In this document: positions 24,767-32,866 of the stretch, one piece after another
How positions within the stretch are numbered: the stretch's first letter is position 1
Layout: each line of letters begins with the position of its first letter
Assembly: GCA_026388155.1 (NCBI GenBank)
Contig: JAPLKI010000002.1
Location: 1 to 64,000, forward strand
Length of the DNA: 64,000 bases
DNA from: Elusimicrobiota bacterium
GTDB taxonomy: Bacteria; Elusimicrobiota; Elusimicrobia; Elusimicrobiales; UBA9959
Direction: 5' to 3'
Translations under genes and position numbers: made by a program
Notes under the pieces: generated by a model
Seen by the model: the letters and a program-made list of their open reading frames with translations, nothing else
What the model was told of the DNA's origin: nothing
The model's database searches: none

Positions 24767-26485
24767 ATGATGACAAAAAAATCACTGGCGGTAATTATGG
24801 TTCTGGCGGCTTCAGCCCTGCCGATGCGCGGGGCGCATGCTGACGAGATGTCAACGCTCACGGACCTGGCGAACGGAACGGCGGTTAAGGAAAGTCTGCC
24901 GGCCGTCAGCTCGCCCGAAACTCCTTTCCCCATGTTTTCGGAGTCGATAAAACCGTCCGGGAAGAATGTCACGGCGCAATACAATGCCACTCTCAGCGCG
25001 GTTTCTTCCGCCGGCTCCAGGGCCGATGTAAAGTACAAACAGCTCGCCGGCTACAGGATACTTTTCGTGCCCGGCTTCCTGACCAACCCTTCCGTGGATC
25101 CCGGCCTGCTTTATAAGCCGGGCGCGGACCGGATCAAGCCGGGGCAGGGCATGATGGCTACCTATTTTTATGAGCAGATCACCTGGCTCAGGGCCAACGG
25201 TCTGGACGCAGGCATAGTCAACATAGAGTCGGAAAGCGGCATAAAATACAATTCAAATTTAATAGAAGCGGCCATCTCGCTCTCGCCCAAGCCTGTTATA
25301 ATCATCAGCCACAGCAAAGGCGGACTGGATACCCTGGAAACTTTGATCCGGCGGCCTTATCTGCGCGGTAAGGTGCGGGGAATGGTTTCCATACAGAGCC
25401 CTTACTATGGCACCCCTATCGCCGACTGGGTGCTGCGGGGGCGGGCCTTTATGTCTCCCCTGACCGCTATTGTGCTTAAGGCCATGGGCGGCTCCATGGA
25501 GTCCGTAAGGGACCTGTCGGTTAAAAGCCGCATAGCTTATCAGGCCGACAACGCCGCTGAAATAGCAAAGATAACCGCCGCCATCCCCACGATCTCTTTC
25601 GGCGCGTGGAAAAACGAAGAAGAAGGCGTTATGGACACGCTCTTTGAACCTACCCGCGACCTGATGCTCAAGTGGGGTGTCAAAAGCGACGGCCTGGTTC
25701 CGGTCGACAGCGAAATGCTGCCCGGCGCCGACCAGATAGCCGTGGAAGGCCTCGATCATCTTGCCACCGTCATCAAAGTCGAGCACCCGGCTTTCAACAG
25801 AGTGGATTTCATCAAGACGCTGCTTACGATGCTTATTGACAAAGGGGTTCCGGCGCTGGAAGCTCCCCCCAAGCCGGAATCCGTCGGCGGATTGATACAT
25901 ACCGGAGACCCGGCGGAACCCATGCATTTTGGCCGCATCAATATATCCAAAGACTCGGACCTGCGCGGCATAGCATATCGCGGCGGCAATCCGGCCCCTG
26001 AAACCTACAAATTCCTTAAAAAGCAGGGAGTAGACACCATAATAAATATAAGGAATATGACCAAGCCTAACTATAAGCTGTGTGAGGCAAACGGCATAAA
26101 GTGCGTAAACCATCCTGTTTGGGCTTTGGACCCTGATATTTTAGGCGGAGTTACGGTTGGCGACAGGGAGCTGGGCGGCATCATTCTGCATAAAAACAAA
26201 TACTTCCTGGACGCTTTTCAAGCCGCTGTGGCGGAACTACAGGCCGGTAAAACAATATATATACACTGCCAGGGCGGAACCGACAGAACCGGCGCGTTGG
26301 CGGCGGCATTAACTATAAGAAGTTATGCCTGCGGGAAGAGTTTTAACAGCTATGAATTACGGGAGAATACGATGAACACCCTGCAGGAGTTCGGCTTTTG
26401 GAACCATGTTTTTCCGTCCTGGGAAAAAGAGATAAAAGGCTGGGTGGATAATTTTCCGGAAAATAAGGAGTGGCTCTGCAAATAA
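24767..26485 (+). CDS. Secreted fusion: lipase-like hydrolase + CX5R phosphatase
   Basis: I start at 24767 where the signal peptide begins; ATG 24722 is also in frame. The 572-residue protein has a shared island N terminus, then an alpha/beta-hydrolase (about 90-370) with VPGFLTNPSVDPG, nucleophile elbow SHSKGG (about 182) and QSPYYGTPIADW. This hydrolase is homologous to the whole proteins at 37462 and 46639. A dual-specificity/tyrosine-phosphatase-like domain follows (about 410-570) with P-loop HCQGGTDRTG (about 502) and the conserved ending EIKGWVDNF. Stand-alone relatives of the phosphatase are the next gene and the one at 44173. A lipase joined to a phosphatase could act on phospholipid or inositol-phosphate substrates; that is inference. 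Confidence 0.85.
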   Translation: MMTKKSLAVIMVLAASALPMRGAHADEMSTLTDLANGTAVKESLPAVSSPETPFPMFSESIKPSGKNVTAQYNATLSAVSSAGSRADVKYKQLAGYRILFVPGFLTNPSVDPGLLYKPGADRIKPGQGMMATYFYEQITWLRANGLDAGIVNIESESGIKYNSNLIEAAISLSPKPVIIISHSKGGLDTLETLIRRPYLRGKVRGMVSIQSPYYGTPIADWVLRGRAFMSPLTAIVLKAMGGSMESVRDLSVKSRIAYQADNAAEIAKITAAIPTISFGAWKNEEEGVMDTLFEPTRDLMLKWGVKSDGLVPVDSEMLPGADQIAVEGLDHLATVIKVEHPAFNRVDFIKTLLTMLIDKGVPALEAPPKPESVGGLIHTGDPAEPMHFGRINISKDSDLRGIAYRGGNPAPETYKFLKKQGVDTIINIRNMTKPNYKLCEANGIKCVNHPVWALDPDILGGVTVGDRELGGIILHKNKYFLDAFQAAVAELQAGKTIYIHCQGGTDRTGALAAALTIRSYACGKSFNSYELRENTMNTLQEFGFWNHVFPSWEKEIKGWVDNFPENKEWLCK

Positions 26486-26530
26486 GCGAGAGGATCGTTC
26501 AGCGGCTGTTATTGCTAAGGGGATGAAAAT

Positions 26531-27412
26531 ATGATGACAGGAAAATCGTTAACGGTAATGATGGTTCTGGCAGCTTCAGCCCTGCCGATGCGCGGGGCGT
26601 ATGCCGATGAACTTTCAACACTTTCCGCTCTGGCAGGCGGGACGGCGGTTAAGGAAGGCCTGCCACCCATCAGTTCACCCGAAACTGTCGCTCCAAAACC
26701 GGAGCCGGAGTCTTCGTATTATGCCGGCTTGGAGGAATTTCTGGAATATGCCAAAAACTCCCCTAAACCTCCTGCCGGCAATGACGCTTTCCAGGATACG
26801 GTGGCCGAGTTAGGCTATGAGCGTCCGCCGGTTAATAAGGATAAATATAAATTTCCCATTAAAAACTTCGGCGTTATAAAACTTTCGGCCACTCCGGCCG
26901 CCAGGATGATGGATGAGATGGCGTTCCGCGGCGGACCGCTTGAAGGCGAGCCGAATGAAATGGGGTATAAATTGCTGAAGGCAGTGGGGGTGCAAACTGT
27001 TATAAGTCTTCAGACCATTCATCCGGTGAATGATGCGGAATGCGCCAAGTACGGCCTGACCTGCAGAAATTTCGGCAAGCTGCCCATGGATATGTTCGGC
27101 TGGCGCGAAAGCTCCAGTTTCCGCGAGGGCTTTCAGTTCGCGGCGGACGAGTTAAAAGCCGGCAGAAAGATATATGTCCATTGTCTGGCAGGCAACGACA
27201 GGACCGGGATCTTTGTCGCGGCTTTAACCATCAGGGCCCGCGCCTGCGGCTTGGCCAATCTGAATGAAGAGGATAAAGCGGCTGTCCGCGAGGCGGCCCG
27301 CGATGCCTGGAAAGAATTCAGACTATGGTACAAGTGGTTCCCGAAATGGACGGCCGAAGTTGACGATTGGGTTGATAATTTTGACCAACACAGGGAATGG
27401 CTCTGTAAATAA
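26531..27412 (+). CDS. Secreted CX5R dual-specificity-like phosphatase
   Basis: This 293-residue protein has the same N terminus as the two preceding hydrolases (KSLTVMMVLAASALPMRGAY, SALAGGTAVKEGLPPIS), then a phosphatase domain (about 120-290). Motifs are GGPLEGEPNEMGYKLLKAVG, TVISLQTIHP and the P-loop HCLAGNDRTG (about 218), ending WVDNFDQHREWLCK like the fusion upstream. The Cys and Arg of the CX5R loop are present, so activity is likely; the substrate (protein, lipid or inositol phosphate) is unknown. It lies 45 nt after the fusion gene with GGGGAT before its start. Confidence 0.85.
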   Translation: MMTGKSLTVMMVLAASALPMRGAYADELSTLSALAGGTAVKEGLPPISSPETVAPKPEPESSYYAGLEEFLEYAKNSPKPPAGNDAFQDTVAELGYERPPVNKDKYKFPIKNFGVIKLSATPAARMMDEMAFRGGPLEGEPNEMGYKLLKAVGVQTVISLQTIHPVNDAECAKYGLTCRNFGKLPMDMFGWRESSSFREGFQFAADELKAGRKIYVHCLAGNDRTGIFVAALTIRARACGLANLNEEDKAAVREAARDAWKEFRLWYKWFPKWTAEVDDWVDNFDQHREWLCK

Positions 27413-27440
27413 GCGGGCAAATAGCCCCGGGAGGGATACA

Positions 27441-28667
27441 ATGAAAAAAATATTACCGATCGCGGGTTTAGTCATGGCGGCGGGTTTATTGCTGCGTGTG
27501 AATGGTTCGGCGGCTGAAGCGCGGATTTCCGCTCTTGATCAACTGGACGGCTCCGTTTCCGGGGTCCCTGTCCCAAGCCCGGCCTCTCCCGCTCCCGAGC
27601 AGCCGCCAGTCGGGGTCGTTACGGTGTACGCATATCCGCCTACCTTCAAGCAGGATTGGTCTTCGCCCAGAGGCATGCTTGGCAGCATGCTCAGTTCCGA
27701 CCTCAAAAAACAGCTCTATTCGACAAAAACGGGGTTCGTTTCGGATTTTAATGAGGAGGGGACGGTCGACGACAATTATAAGTCCGCCGTGGGCCATGTC
27801 GAGGCGCATGTTAAATGCACTCTGCCTGAGGGCGGCGTTTACGATGTCTGGACCGGCATGGTAGGCCGCAAAATGATGAGCGCCGACATTGATGTTTTAG
27901 TCAATAAAAAACTTGGGATGGGATCGATGTTCCACGCTTTTGTGGACGGTTACCTGGCCAACGGCGAAGAGAACATCTGGCGCCTGGTGAATTATAAAAG
28001 CTCCGGCAGGGACATACCCCGGTACTGGGAGCAGGAGATAGACTCACAGGCTTGCGGCAAAATTAAAGAGATGGTGGGATTTTACAGCGGGTTTCATTAT
28101 AAGCCCGGAACCACACTGGCCCAGCTTCAGGCTCTTCCGCCGGAAAAGATCTTTTACTTTGACACGACCAAGGATCCCTACAATACCTATATGGCGCGCC
28201 GCGCGAATGGGGATAATACTCCGGTCGGAGGCGTTTGCGCTTCTTACGGCATGGCTTTGCTGAAGATGGCCGGCAAATACGACTATTCAATAGACGATCA
28301 GTTCAGGTCTAATATCGAGGTTTCCGAGCGGCTTATCGGCGGGATCCCGGACGAAACCGGCAAAATCCGCGAGGTGGAGCTGTCAGATCTGGTGTTTGGC
28401 AGCCTGGGCGGGAGTTGGACTTATCCGGGTTATAAGAACAGGTTATATAACAGTTATGACCCGCAGCATATCTGGCAATTCATCGGCGAAGTGGGCGATT
28501 GCGCCTGGGGCGGGCCGTTATGCACGCTGGCGGCGAGTGAATGGTACAACAAGAACAAAAGCAGGGTCGTATACGCGACACAGCATGCCGCGGAGCTTTT
28601 GCCCTACGCTCACGCCGACCGTGAAATTCCCGTTGGTTTCCGCATGGAAGGGATCCACGTTAAGTAG
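27441..28667 (+). CDS. Secreted protein of unknown function
   Basis: The ATG at 27441 has GGGAGG upstream; the longer frame overlaps the preceding gene and is rejected. The 408-residue protein has a signal peptide (to about 25), RISALDQLDGS and the linker VPVPSPASPAPEQPP. The body contains VGHVEAHVKC, SMFHAFVDGYLANGEENIW and GGVCASYGMALL (about 270), the last with a cysteine in a context that could be a nucleophile. It ends with a GDCAWGG and His-containing region. I recognise no family; a cysteine hydrolase is possible. It probably shares a transcript with the two phosphatase genes. Confidence 0.65.
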   Translation: MKKILPIAGLVMAAGLLLRVNGSAAEARISALDQLDGSVSGVPVPSPASPAPEQPPVGVVTVYAYPPTFKQDWSSPRGMLGSMLSSDLKKQLYSTKTGFVSDFNEEGTVDDNYKSAVGHVEAHVKCTLPEGGVYDVWTGMVGRKMMSADIDVLVNKKLGMGSMFHAFVDGYLANGEENIWRLVNYKSSGRDIPRYWEQEIDSQACGKIKEMVGFYSGFHYKPGTTLAQLQALPPEKIFYFDTTKDPYNTYMARRANGDNTPVGGVCASYGMALLKMAGKYDYSIDDQFRSNIEVSERLIGGIPDETGKIREVELSDLVFGSLGGSWTYPGYKNRLYNSYDPQHIWQFIGEVGDCAWGGPLCTLAASEWYNKNKSRVVYATQHAAELLPYAHADREIPVGFRMEGIHVK

Positions 28668-28678
28668 TCTGGCCAAAC

Positions 28679-28710
28679 GGTTGAACCACAGGCCTAACTG
28701 AAGGTGTTTA
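28679..28710 (+). repeat. R1 fragment (palindrome end only)
   Basis: GGTTGAACCACAGGCCTAACT then GAAGGTGTTT matches the first ~32 bp of R1; the conserved boxes and the AAACTTATAT block are missing. Confidence 0.5.
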
Positions 28711-28765
28711 ACCCGAATCCTGCAGTTCAGGGTTATTCTCATTTAAAAACATTAGGGATAAAAAT

Positions 28766-28935
28766 ATGCAGGATTCCCCGCTTTGCGGGTCGCAAATCAA
28801 GCGCATTGCGCGCAGAATTTGCGAGGGCGGCCGTCTGAGGCGCATTGCGCTTATTACGGCACGGCCATAGGCCAGTATGCCGCGCGAAGCGCACCTGAGC
28901 TCCGCGAAGGGAAAGTTTCAACTGAAACTTTCAGG
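28766..28935. repeat. R2 repeat copy 3 (inverted) carrying an inserted R3
   Basis: The inverted R2 runs from GCAGGATTCCCCG to GAAACTTTCAGG. Compared with the copy at 52319-52450 it has 46 extra bp at 28829-28874, which match R3 in reverse (GGCCGTCTGAGGCGC … TACGGCACGGCCATAGGCC). R2 sequence resumes exactly after the insert. Confidence 0.8.
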
Positions 28936-28942
28936 TTAATTC

Positions 28943-30019
28943 ATGAAATTCATCTCTTTAAAAAGCGCGGTGATCTTAGGGAGCTTGATCGTGACAGGTG
29001 CCGCGTCCGTGCGCGCGGAGGAACCGGCCGCAATATATGCTCTGGGCCAGGCCCGCTGGAGCGCCGCCGAGTCTCCTAAAGCGGTGGCGCTGCTTACGCC
29101 GGAAAATCTTGCAGTTATAAAGGCAGCCTACGGGCCCGGGGCCGCCCGGACCCTTGCCGAGAAAAAAGACAGGGTTTCCGGCTTGCTTGTCCGCTACGCA
29201 GTTTGCGAGCTGAACGCGGCTGACGCGGCGGCCGGTGTTAAGTACCTGAGAGACGACTTTTCCCGCGAAATTTCGTACCTTGCCGGAGGGGGATGTCAAA
29301 AAATCAAAGCGGCTGCCGCCACGGGCGCGCCGCGATCCGCCTCCCTTGAAAAAATTTCCTCTTTGGCCCAGGCCGGTTCCTGCAGCCAGTCCGCCTCGGC
29401 CAGGCTTTTCGACGGCGCCATGGACCAGGGCTCTGTTTCCGCGCCGGCTGCGCAGGGCGTTTCCTATGATGCCGCTAAACCGGCCGGGTTTATGACCCCT
29501 GTTTTCCCACATGCCGCCAAACCGCTTTCTTCTTCCGTGCCGGCGCTTAATCATCAGGCGGACAAATCCGTAAAGCCAGCCTCAGATTATCCCGCTGAGC
29601 TGGGCCGGGATGGCCGTGTCAACCAGGCCGTGGCTTACTGGGACGATATGCGCAGGGAAAACTGGAAGGCTTATTCGGAAGGGGAGCTTCACGGCTATAA
29701 AAAGGCCAAAGCTTTTGCAAAAGCGGCTGTCGGTGCGGGCTTAGGCGGTCTGCTCAAGGTAAGCAATCTCCCCCGTGTTGAAACTGCGGCGGAAAGGCTG
29801 GGTTGGGACACGGGTCACGGCGCCGGTGCGGGCGTTATAGCCGCTGATTCCTCCAAGCTGGCCTTTAATTCCGGGGTTTTTGTTTTTGCCTTGCTTCCGA
29901 TCTCCATATTGGACGTTTCCACGGCGGCGCTTGCCGGTGAGATCTGGGCCGTAACCTACCTGGGCATCATGGCCGCCGTTGCCGCAAACCGTTATTTACT
30001 TCATCTGGACGACGACTGA
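28943..30019 (+). CDS. Exported protein with C-terminal membrane segments, unknown function
   Basis: The 358-residue product has a signal peptide (to about 25) and a helical, Ala-rich region with three cysteines. Low-complexity Ser/Ala/Pro stretches follow (about 140-230). A segment with WDDMRRENWKAYSEGELHGYKKAK and a final pair of hydrophobic segments (about 305-350) complete it. No family is recognised. Its ATG lies 7 nt after R2 and has no clear ribosome site, so expression signals are uncertain. Confidence 0.6.
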   Translation: MKFISLKSAVILGSLIVTGAASVRAEEPAAIYALGQARWSAAESPKAVALLTPENLAVIKAAYGPGAARTLAEKKDRVSGLLVRYAVCELNAADAAAGVKYLRDDFSREISYLAGGGCQKIKAAAATGAPRSASLEKISSLAQAGSCSQSASARLFDGAMDQGSVSAPAAQGVSYDAAKPAGFMTPVFPHAAKPLSSSVPALNHQADKSVKPASDYPAELGRDGRVNQAVAYWDDMRRENWKAYSEGELHGYKKAKAFAKAAVGAGLGGLLKVSNLPRVETAAERLGWDTGHGAGAGVIAADSSKLAFNSGVFVFALLPISILDVSTAALAGEIWAVTYLGIMAAVAANRYLLHLDDD

Positions 30020-30069
30020 GCCCGCTCTAGGTTCTATGTCATGCGGTTTCAAATTTGGAGGAAACACTA

Positions 30070-31050
30070 ATGGGAACAACAATGATGATGGTGGCTGTGT
30101 TAGGTTTGACCGGCGGCGCGTATGCCGCTGAAACAGGCTCCGGCGACTTGGAAGGATTGCGCAGTAAGGCTGAACTGAGGTGTTTGACGGCGAAAAGAGG
30201 GGCTGATCTGTTCGTGCCGGCGGCCTTGCCTTCCGCGGTCAAAAGGGCGGCTGTCACGGAACGGAAGGCCGTTCTAGTCCGAGTTTTGAACAGGGCGAAA
30301 ATTTCAAACGGCGTTCCCGGCGCGGGTACGGAGTCGGAACAACTCAAGGCTTACCTTTGTTCTCCGCGCGCCGCCGCCGGGCTCAGCGGCGCGGCCAACT
30401 CTGCCGTGAAGGCCGACAGGTTCTCCGCGATCGACGCTATATGGGCTCTTGGCGAACTGCATGACAGAGCTTCGGTTCCGGTTTTTGAGGCTATGCTGGC
30501 ATCCGCCGACCACACCGTCCGCCTGAATCTTCTGGCCGCCCTTAAAAAGTTGGATCCGGCGAGGCGGGGAACGGATAAGGAATTCAAGGATGAGGTTTTT
30601 TCGTCAATTCCGCCAGGCGACCTGCTTTTTCGTGAAGGAAATTTCGGCTTACTCAGTCCGGGGTTGCCCGTCGGCCATACGGCTATTTTTACAGGCATGG
30701 AAAACGGCATGCCGATGATGATACATGCCACCAGCACATACGGAGGTGTGACCAAGGATTCCATGGATATTTTTATTTCGGGACATCCTTATTACGGCAA
30801 CCGGACAACGGCCGTGCCGCCCACCGGGGAACAGCGGGCGGGGATACTTTCCTGGCTTCTTAAACAGCTTGACAAACCTTATGACACCTGGCACTCAACG
30901 CAGAAAGGGCCGGATAAATTCGACTGCGTCGGCCTGACCGAAGCCGCCTATGAATCTGTCGGGCTGAATCCGACGCCCGATGAGCTTGAAGAGGGTCCCG
31001 GCTGGCCGCTTGAGCCTTACGAACAGTACGATAATACCGTCGCGGACTGA
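30070..31050 (+). CDS. Secreted HEAT-repeat + permuted NlpC/P60-like (YiiX-type) protein
   Basis: AGGAGG just upstream supports ATG 30070. The 326-residue protein has a signal peptide (LTGGAYA, to about 18) and a helical region (about 100-175) with HEAT-like DAIWALGELHD and VRLNLLAALKKL. A papain-like fold of circularly permuted order follows: GDLLFREG and the His in PVGHTAIFTG (about 204) come before the Cys in KFDCVGLTEAAYE (about 285). This is the YiiX/permuted NlpC order. The paralogue at 45137 has the same layout. Such enzymes can be amidases or acyl transferases on peptidoglycan, peptides or lipids. A terminator follows. Confidence 0.75.
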   Translation: MGTTMMMVAVLGLTGGAYAAETGSGDLEGLRSKAELRCLTAKRGADLFVPAALPSAVKRAAVTERKAVLVRVLNRAKISNGVPGAGTESEQLKAYLCSPRAAAGLSGAANSAVKADRFSAIDAIWALGELHDRASVPVFEAMLASADHTVRLNLLAALKKLDPARRGTDKEFKDEVFSSIPPGDLLFREGNFGLLSPGLPVGHTAIFTGMENGMPMMIHATSTYGGVTKDSMDIFISGHPYYGNRTTAVPPTGEQRAGILSWLLKQLDKPYDTWHSTQKGPDKFDCVGLTEAAYESVGLNPTPDELEEGPGWPLEPYEQYDNTVAD

Positions 31051-31069
31051 TTTAAAACATTGTCGCGGC

Positions 31070-31114
31070 AAAATACGGCGCCCAAGGCGGTTAAAGCATG
31101 GACGCCGTATTTTT
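31070..31114 (+). terminator. Rho-independent terminator
   Basis: AAAATACGGCG (31070-31080) pairs with CGCCGTATTTT, followed by further Ts, across a 22-nt loop. Confidence 0.75.
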
Positions 31115-31180
31115 AAGCGGGATGGTCCCGATTCCGTTATCCCGGCCGGTTTTTGGAATTTCCTCCGGCCCCGGAAGATC

Positions 31181-31312
31181 GGTTAAGCCACAGGCTTAAC
31201 TCAAGGCATTTTTGATAAGCCGCCGCTCCTGGGTCAAATAACAGGGCGGACCTGGTTCTTCGGCCTCAGGAAATTCATCGGCCCACGGAGTAAACTTATA
31301 TTATGAGGTTTT
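31181..31312 (+). promoter_or_regulatory. R1 element upstream of the prodomain-like gene
   Basis: This is a full copy: GGTTAAGCC-N3-GGCTTAACT, GATAAGCCGCCGCTCCTGGG, CCTGGTTCTTCGGCCTCAGG and GTAAACTTATATTATGAGG. The ribosome site CAGGAGGA follows at 31317-31324. It is almost identical to the copy at 35118-35249. Confidence 0.85.
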
Positions 31313-31331
31313 ATGTCAGGAGGAAACACTA

Positions 31332-31838
31332 ATGAAAAAAATAATGATGATGGCTCTTCTGTCAGGTTTGACCGGCGGCGCGTCTGCCGCTGAGATGTGC
31401 GCCGGGGCTCTGGTGTGTATACCGGGCCCGAGGGGGCAAACGATGCCTTCCGGCAAATATTCCCCTGAATTCGCCGATCTGGCGGTACACGCCTCCGATC
31501 TGAAAACCCCTGACGCGGCGCCGGCCGTTCCGGCTCCCGCGGCACAGGGCGCCGACTTTGACGTGCGCAAGGTTTTCTTAATGCCGGAAACGGAAACCTG
31601 GAAGGGCCCTTTCGTCATACAATTCAGGAAAGGCGCCGACCTGCCTGCTGTCATGAACGTACTGAAAAAAGTGGGGCTTGAGGCGAAAGAACTCGTGGAT
31701 AACGGCGATGGGCTTTACGCGCGGATAGAAATGGAGTATGAATTCGCCCCGGTGACAGTTATGCGGCTGACGGATTACACGTCCGTCGCGTCCGTACAGG
31801 TGAACAAGCGGCTCTGGGGCATGATGACCAGCTACTGA
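31332..31838 (+). CDS. Secreted orphan subtilase-prodomain-like protein
   Basis: The 168-residue product has a signal peptide (LTGGASA), a CAGALVCIPGP segment, the DLAVHASDLKT motif and the linker PAVPAPAAQ. A ~90-residue domain follows (about 80-165) with FVIQFRKGADLPAVMNVLKK, GDGLYARIEME and SVASVQVN. This beta-alpha-beta pattern resembles inhibitor I9/subtilase prodomains, such as the pro-region of the subtilase at 60215. No protease domain follows, so it could be a chaperone or inhibitor of a secreted protease. The first ~65 residues are nearly the same as in the L,D-transpeptidase at 39896. Confidence 0.6.
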   Translation: MKKIMMMALLSGLTGGASAAEMCAGALVCIPGPRGQTMPSGKYSPEFADLAVHASDLKTPDAAPAVPAPAAQGADFDVRKVFLMPETETWKGPFVIQFRKGADLPAVMNVLKKVGLEAKELVDNGDGLYARIEMEYEFAPVTVMRLTDYTSVASVQVNKRLWGMMTSY

Positions 31839-31880
31839 TATGTGATAAACCGGCAATTTTTAAGTAAATATGAGAAAACC

Positions 31881-32810
31881 ATGAAAAAAACAATGCTGAC
31901 TACAATTCTGTCCTGCATACTTGCCTCCGCGGCGGCTGCCGCCCCCGATTTTGACTGCGGCAAAGGTGTAAATTTAAGTTCGGAACTGGTCGGTATCGAA
32001 ATGCCCGCTCCGGCCGCACCCATGGCCGCGGAAATACCCGTTGTTGTGACCGTGGCCGGCCTGGCTTCCAAGAATATAGCGGGGGGAATGATCAGCGCGG
32101 CGGAGGGAGCCAGTGTGCATGATCCGGACACCTACCTGCAGGACAGGCTGACAAAGCTGCCCCCATGCGCCGCTATCACTGTTGTCCCATTTATATGGGC
32201 CAGAACATTCAGCGACACTCAGAACGCCTTGGACCGCTTCGTGCCGCAGCTGATGCAGGTTTATGATACCTATAAAAACACCGGCCGCCCGATCTATATT
32301 CTGGCGCACAGCTGGGGCGCCGTTATAATGCACGATGTCCTGCACCGGGTCGCCAAGATCAGGCCCGATGTGAAAATAGATAAATTCATAACCATCGGCA
32401 CTCCGCTCGTGCCCCGCGTAATGGCTATTGATCTTATTTGCGGCTACCAGGTAATGAATCATGGCCTGCTGCAAGCGGTTTCAAAGCCGGCCAATCTCCG
32501 CTATTGGAAGAATATATGGGCCTCAAGGGACCCTTTTTCCAACGCCATCCCGGCGGCGGACAGCAATATACAGATAGACGCGGACCTGGGGCTGCCCGAG
32601 TACGACCTGGCGCAGCTTAGCGTTACCCGTCCGGACCTTAGACTGCAGATCAATAAAGATATCGCGCTCATTGATAACTCGCATGCCTGGCATAAATCCT
32701 ATTACAAAGGTTTCAAGGCCTCTCTGGTAACCCTGAATGAGGAAATAAACCTTGAAGTGTTCGATTCCCAGATCGCGCCGCAACTGGCCGTCTGTATGGA
32801 TAAAAAATAA
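31881..32810 (+). CDS. Secreted alpha/beta-hydrolase (lipase-like)
   Basis: The ATG at 31881 opens directly into a signal peptide (to about 20); ATG 31842 is an in-frame alternative. The 309-residue protein has the linker EMPAPAAPMA, then an alpha/beta-hydrolase domain with the nucleophile elbow AHSWGA (about 152), FITIGTPLVPR and a His late in the sequence (NSHAWHKSY, about 273). This fits a lipase or esterase. It lies 42 nt downstream of the prodomain-like gene, probably on the same R1-driven transcript. Confidence 0.75.
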   Translation: MKKTMLTTILSCILASAAAAAPDFDCGKGVNLSSELVGIEMPAPAAPMAAEIPVVVTVAGLASKNIAGGMISAAEGASVHDPDTYLQDRLTKLPPCAAITVVPFIWARTFSDTQNALDRFVPQLMQVYDTYKNTGRPIYILAHSWGAVIMHDVLHRVAKIRPDVKIDKFITIGTPLVPRVMAIDLICGYQVMNHGLLQAVSKPANLRYWKNIWASRDPFSNAIPAADSNIQIDADLGLPEYDLAQLSVTRPDLRLQINKDIALIDNSHAWHKSYYKGFKASLVTLNEEINLEVFDSQIAPQLAVCMDKK

Positions 32811-32866
32811 CAACTAAATTTAAAATTTCAAAGCTTGCAGAGCTGGATCAAGGAGAGTAATAAAAC

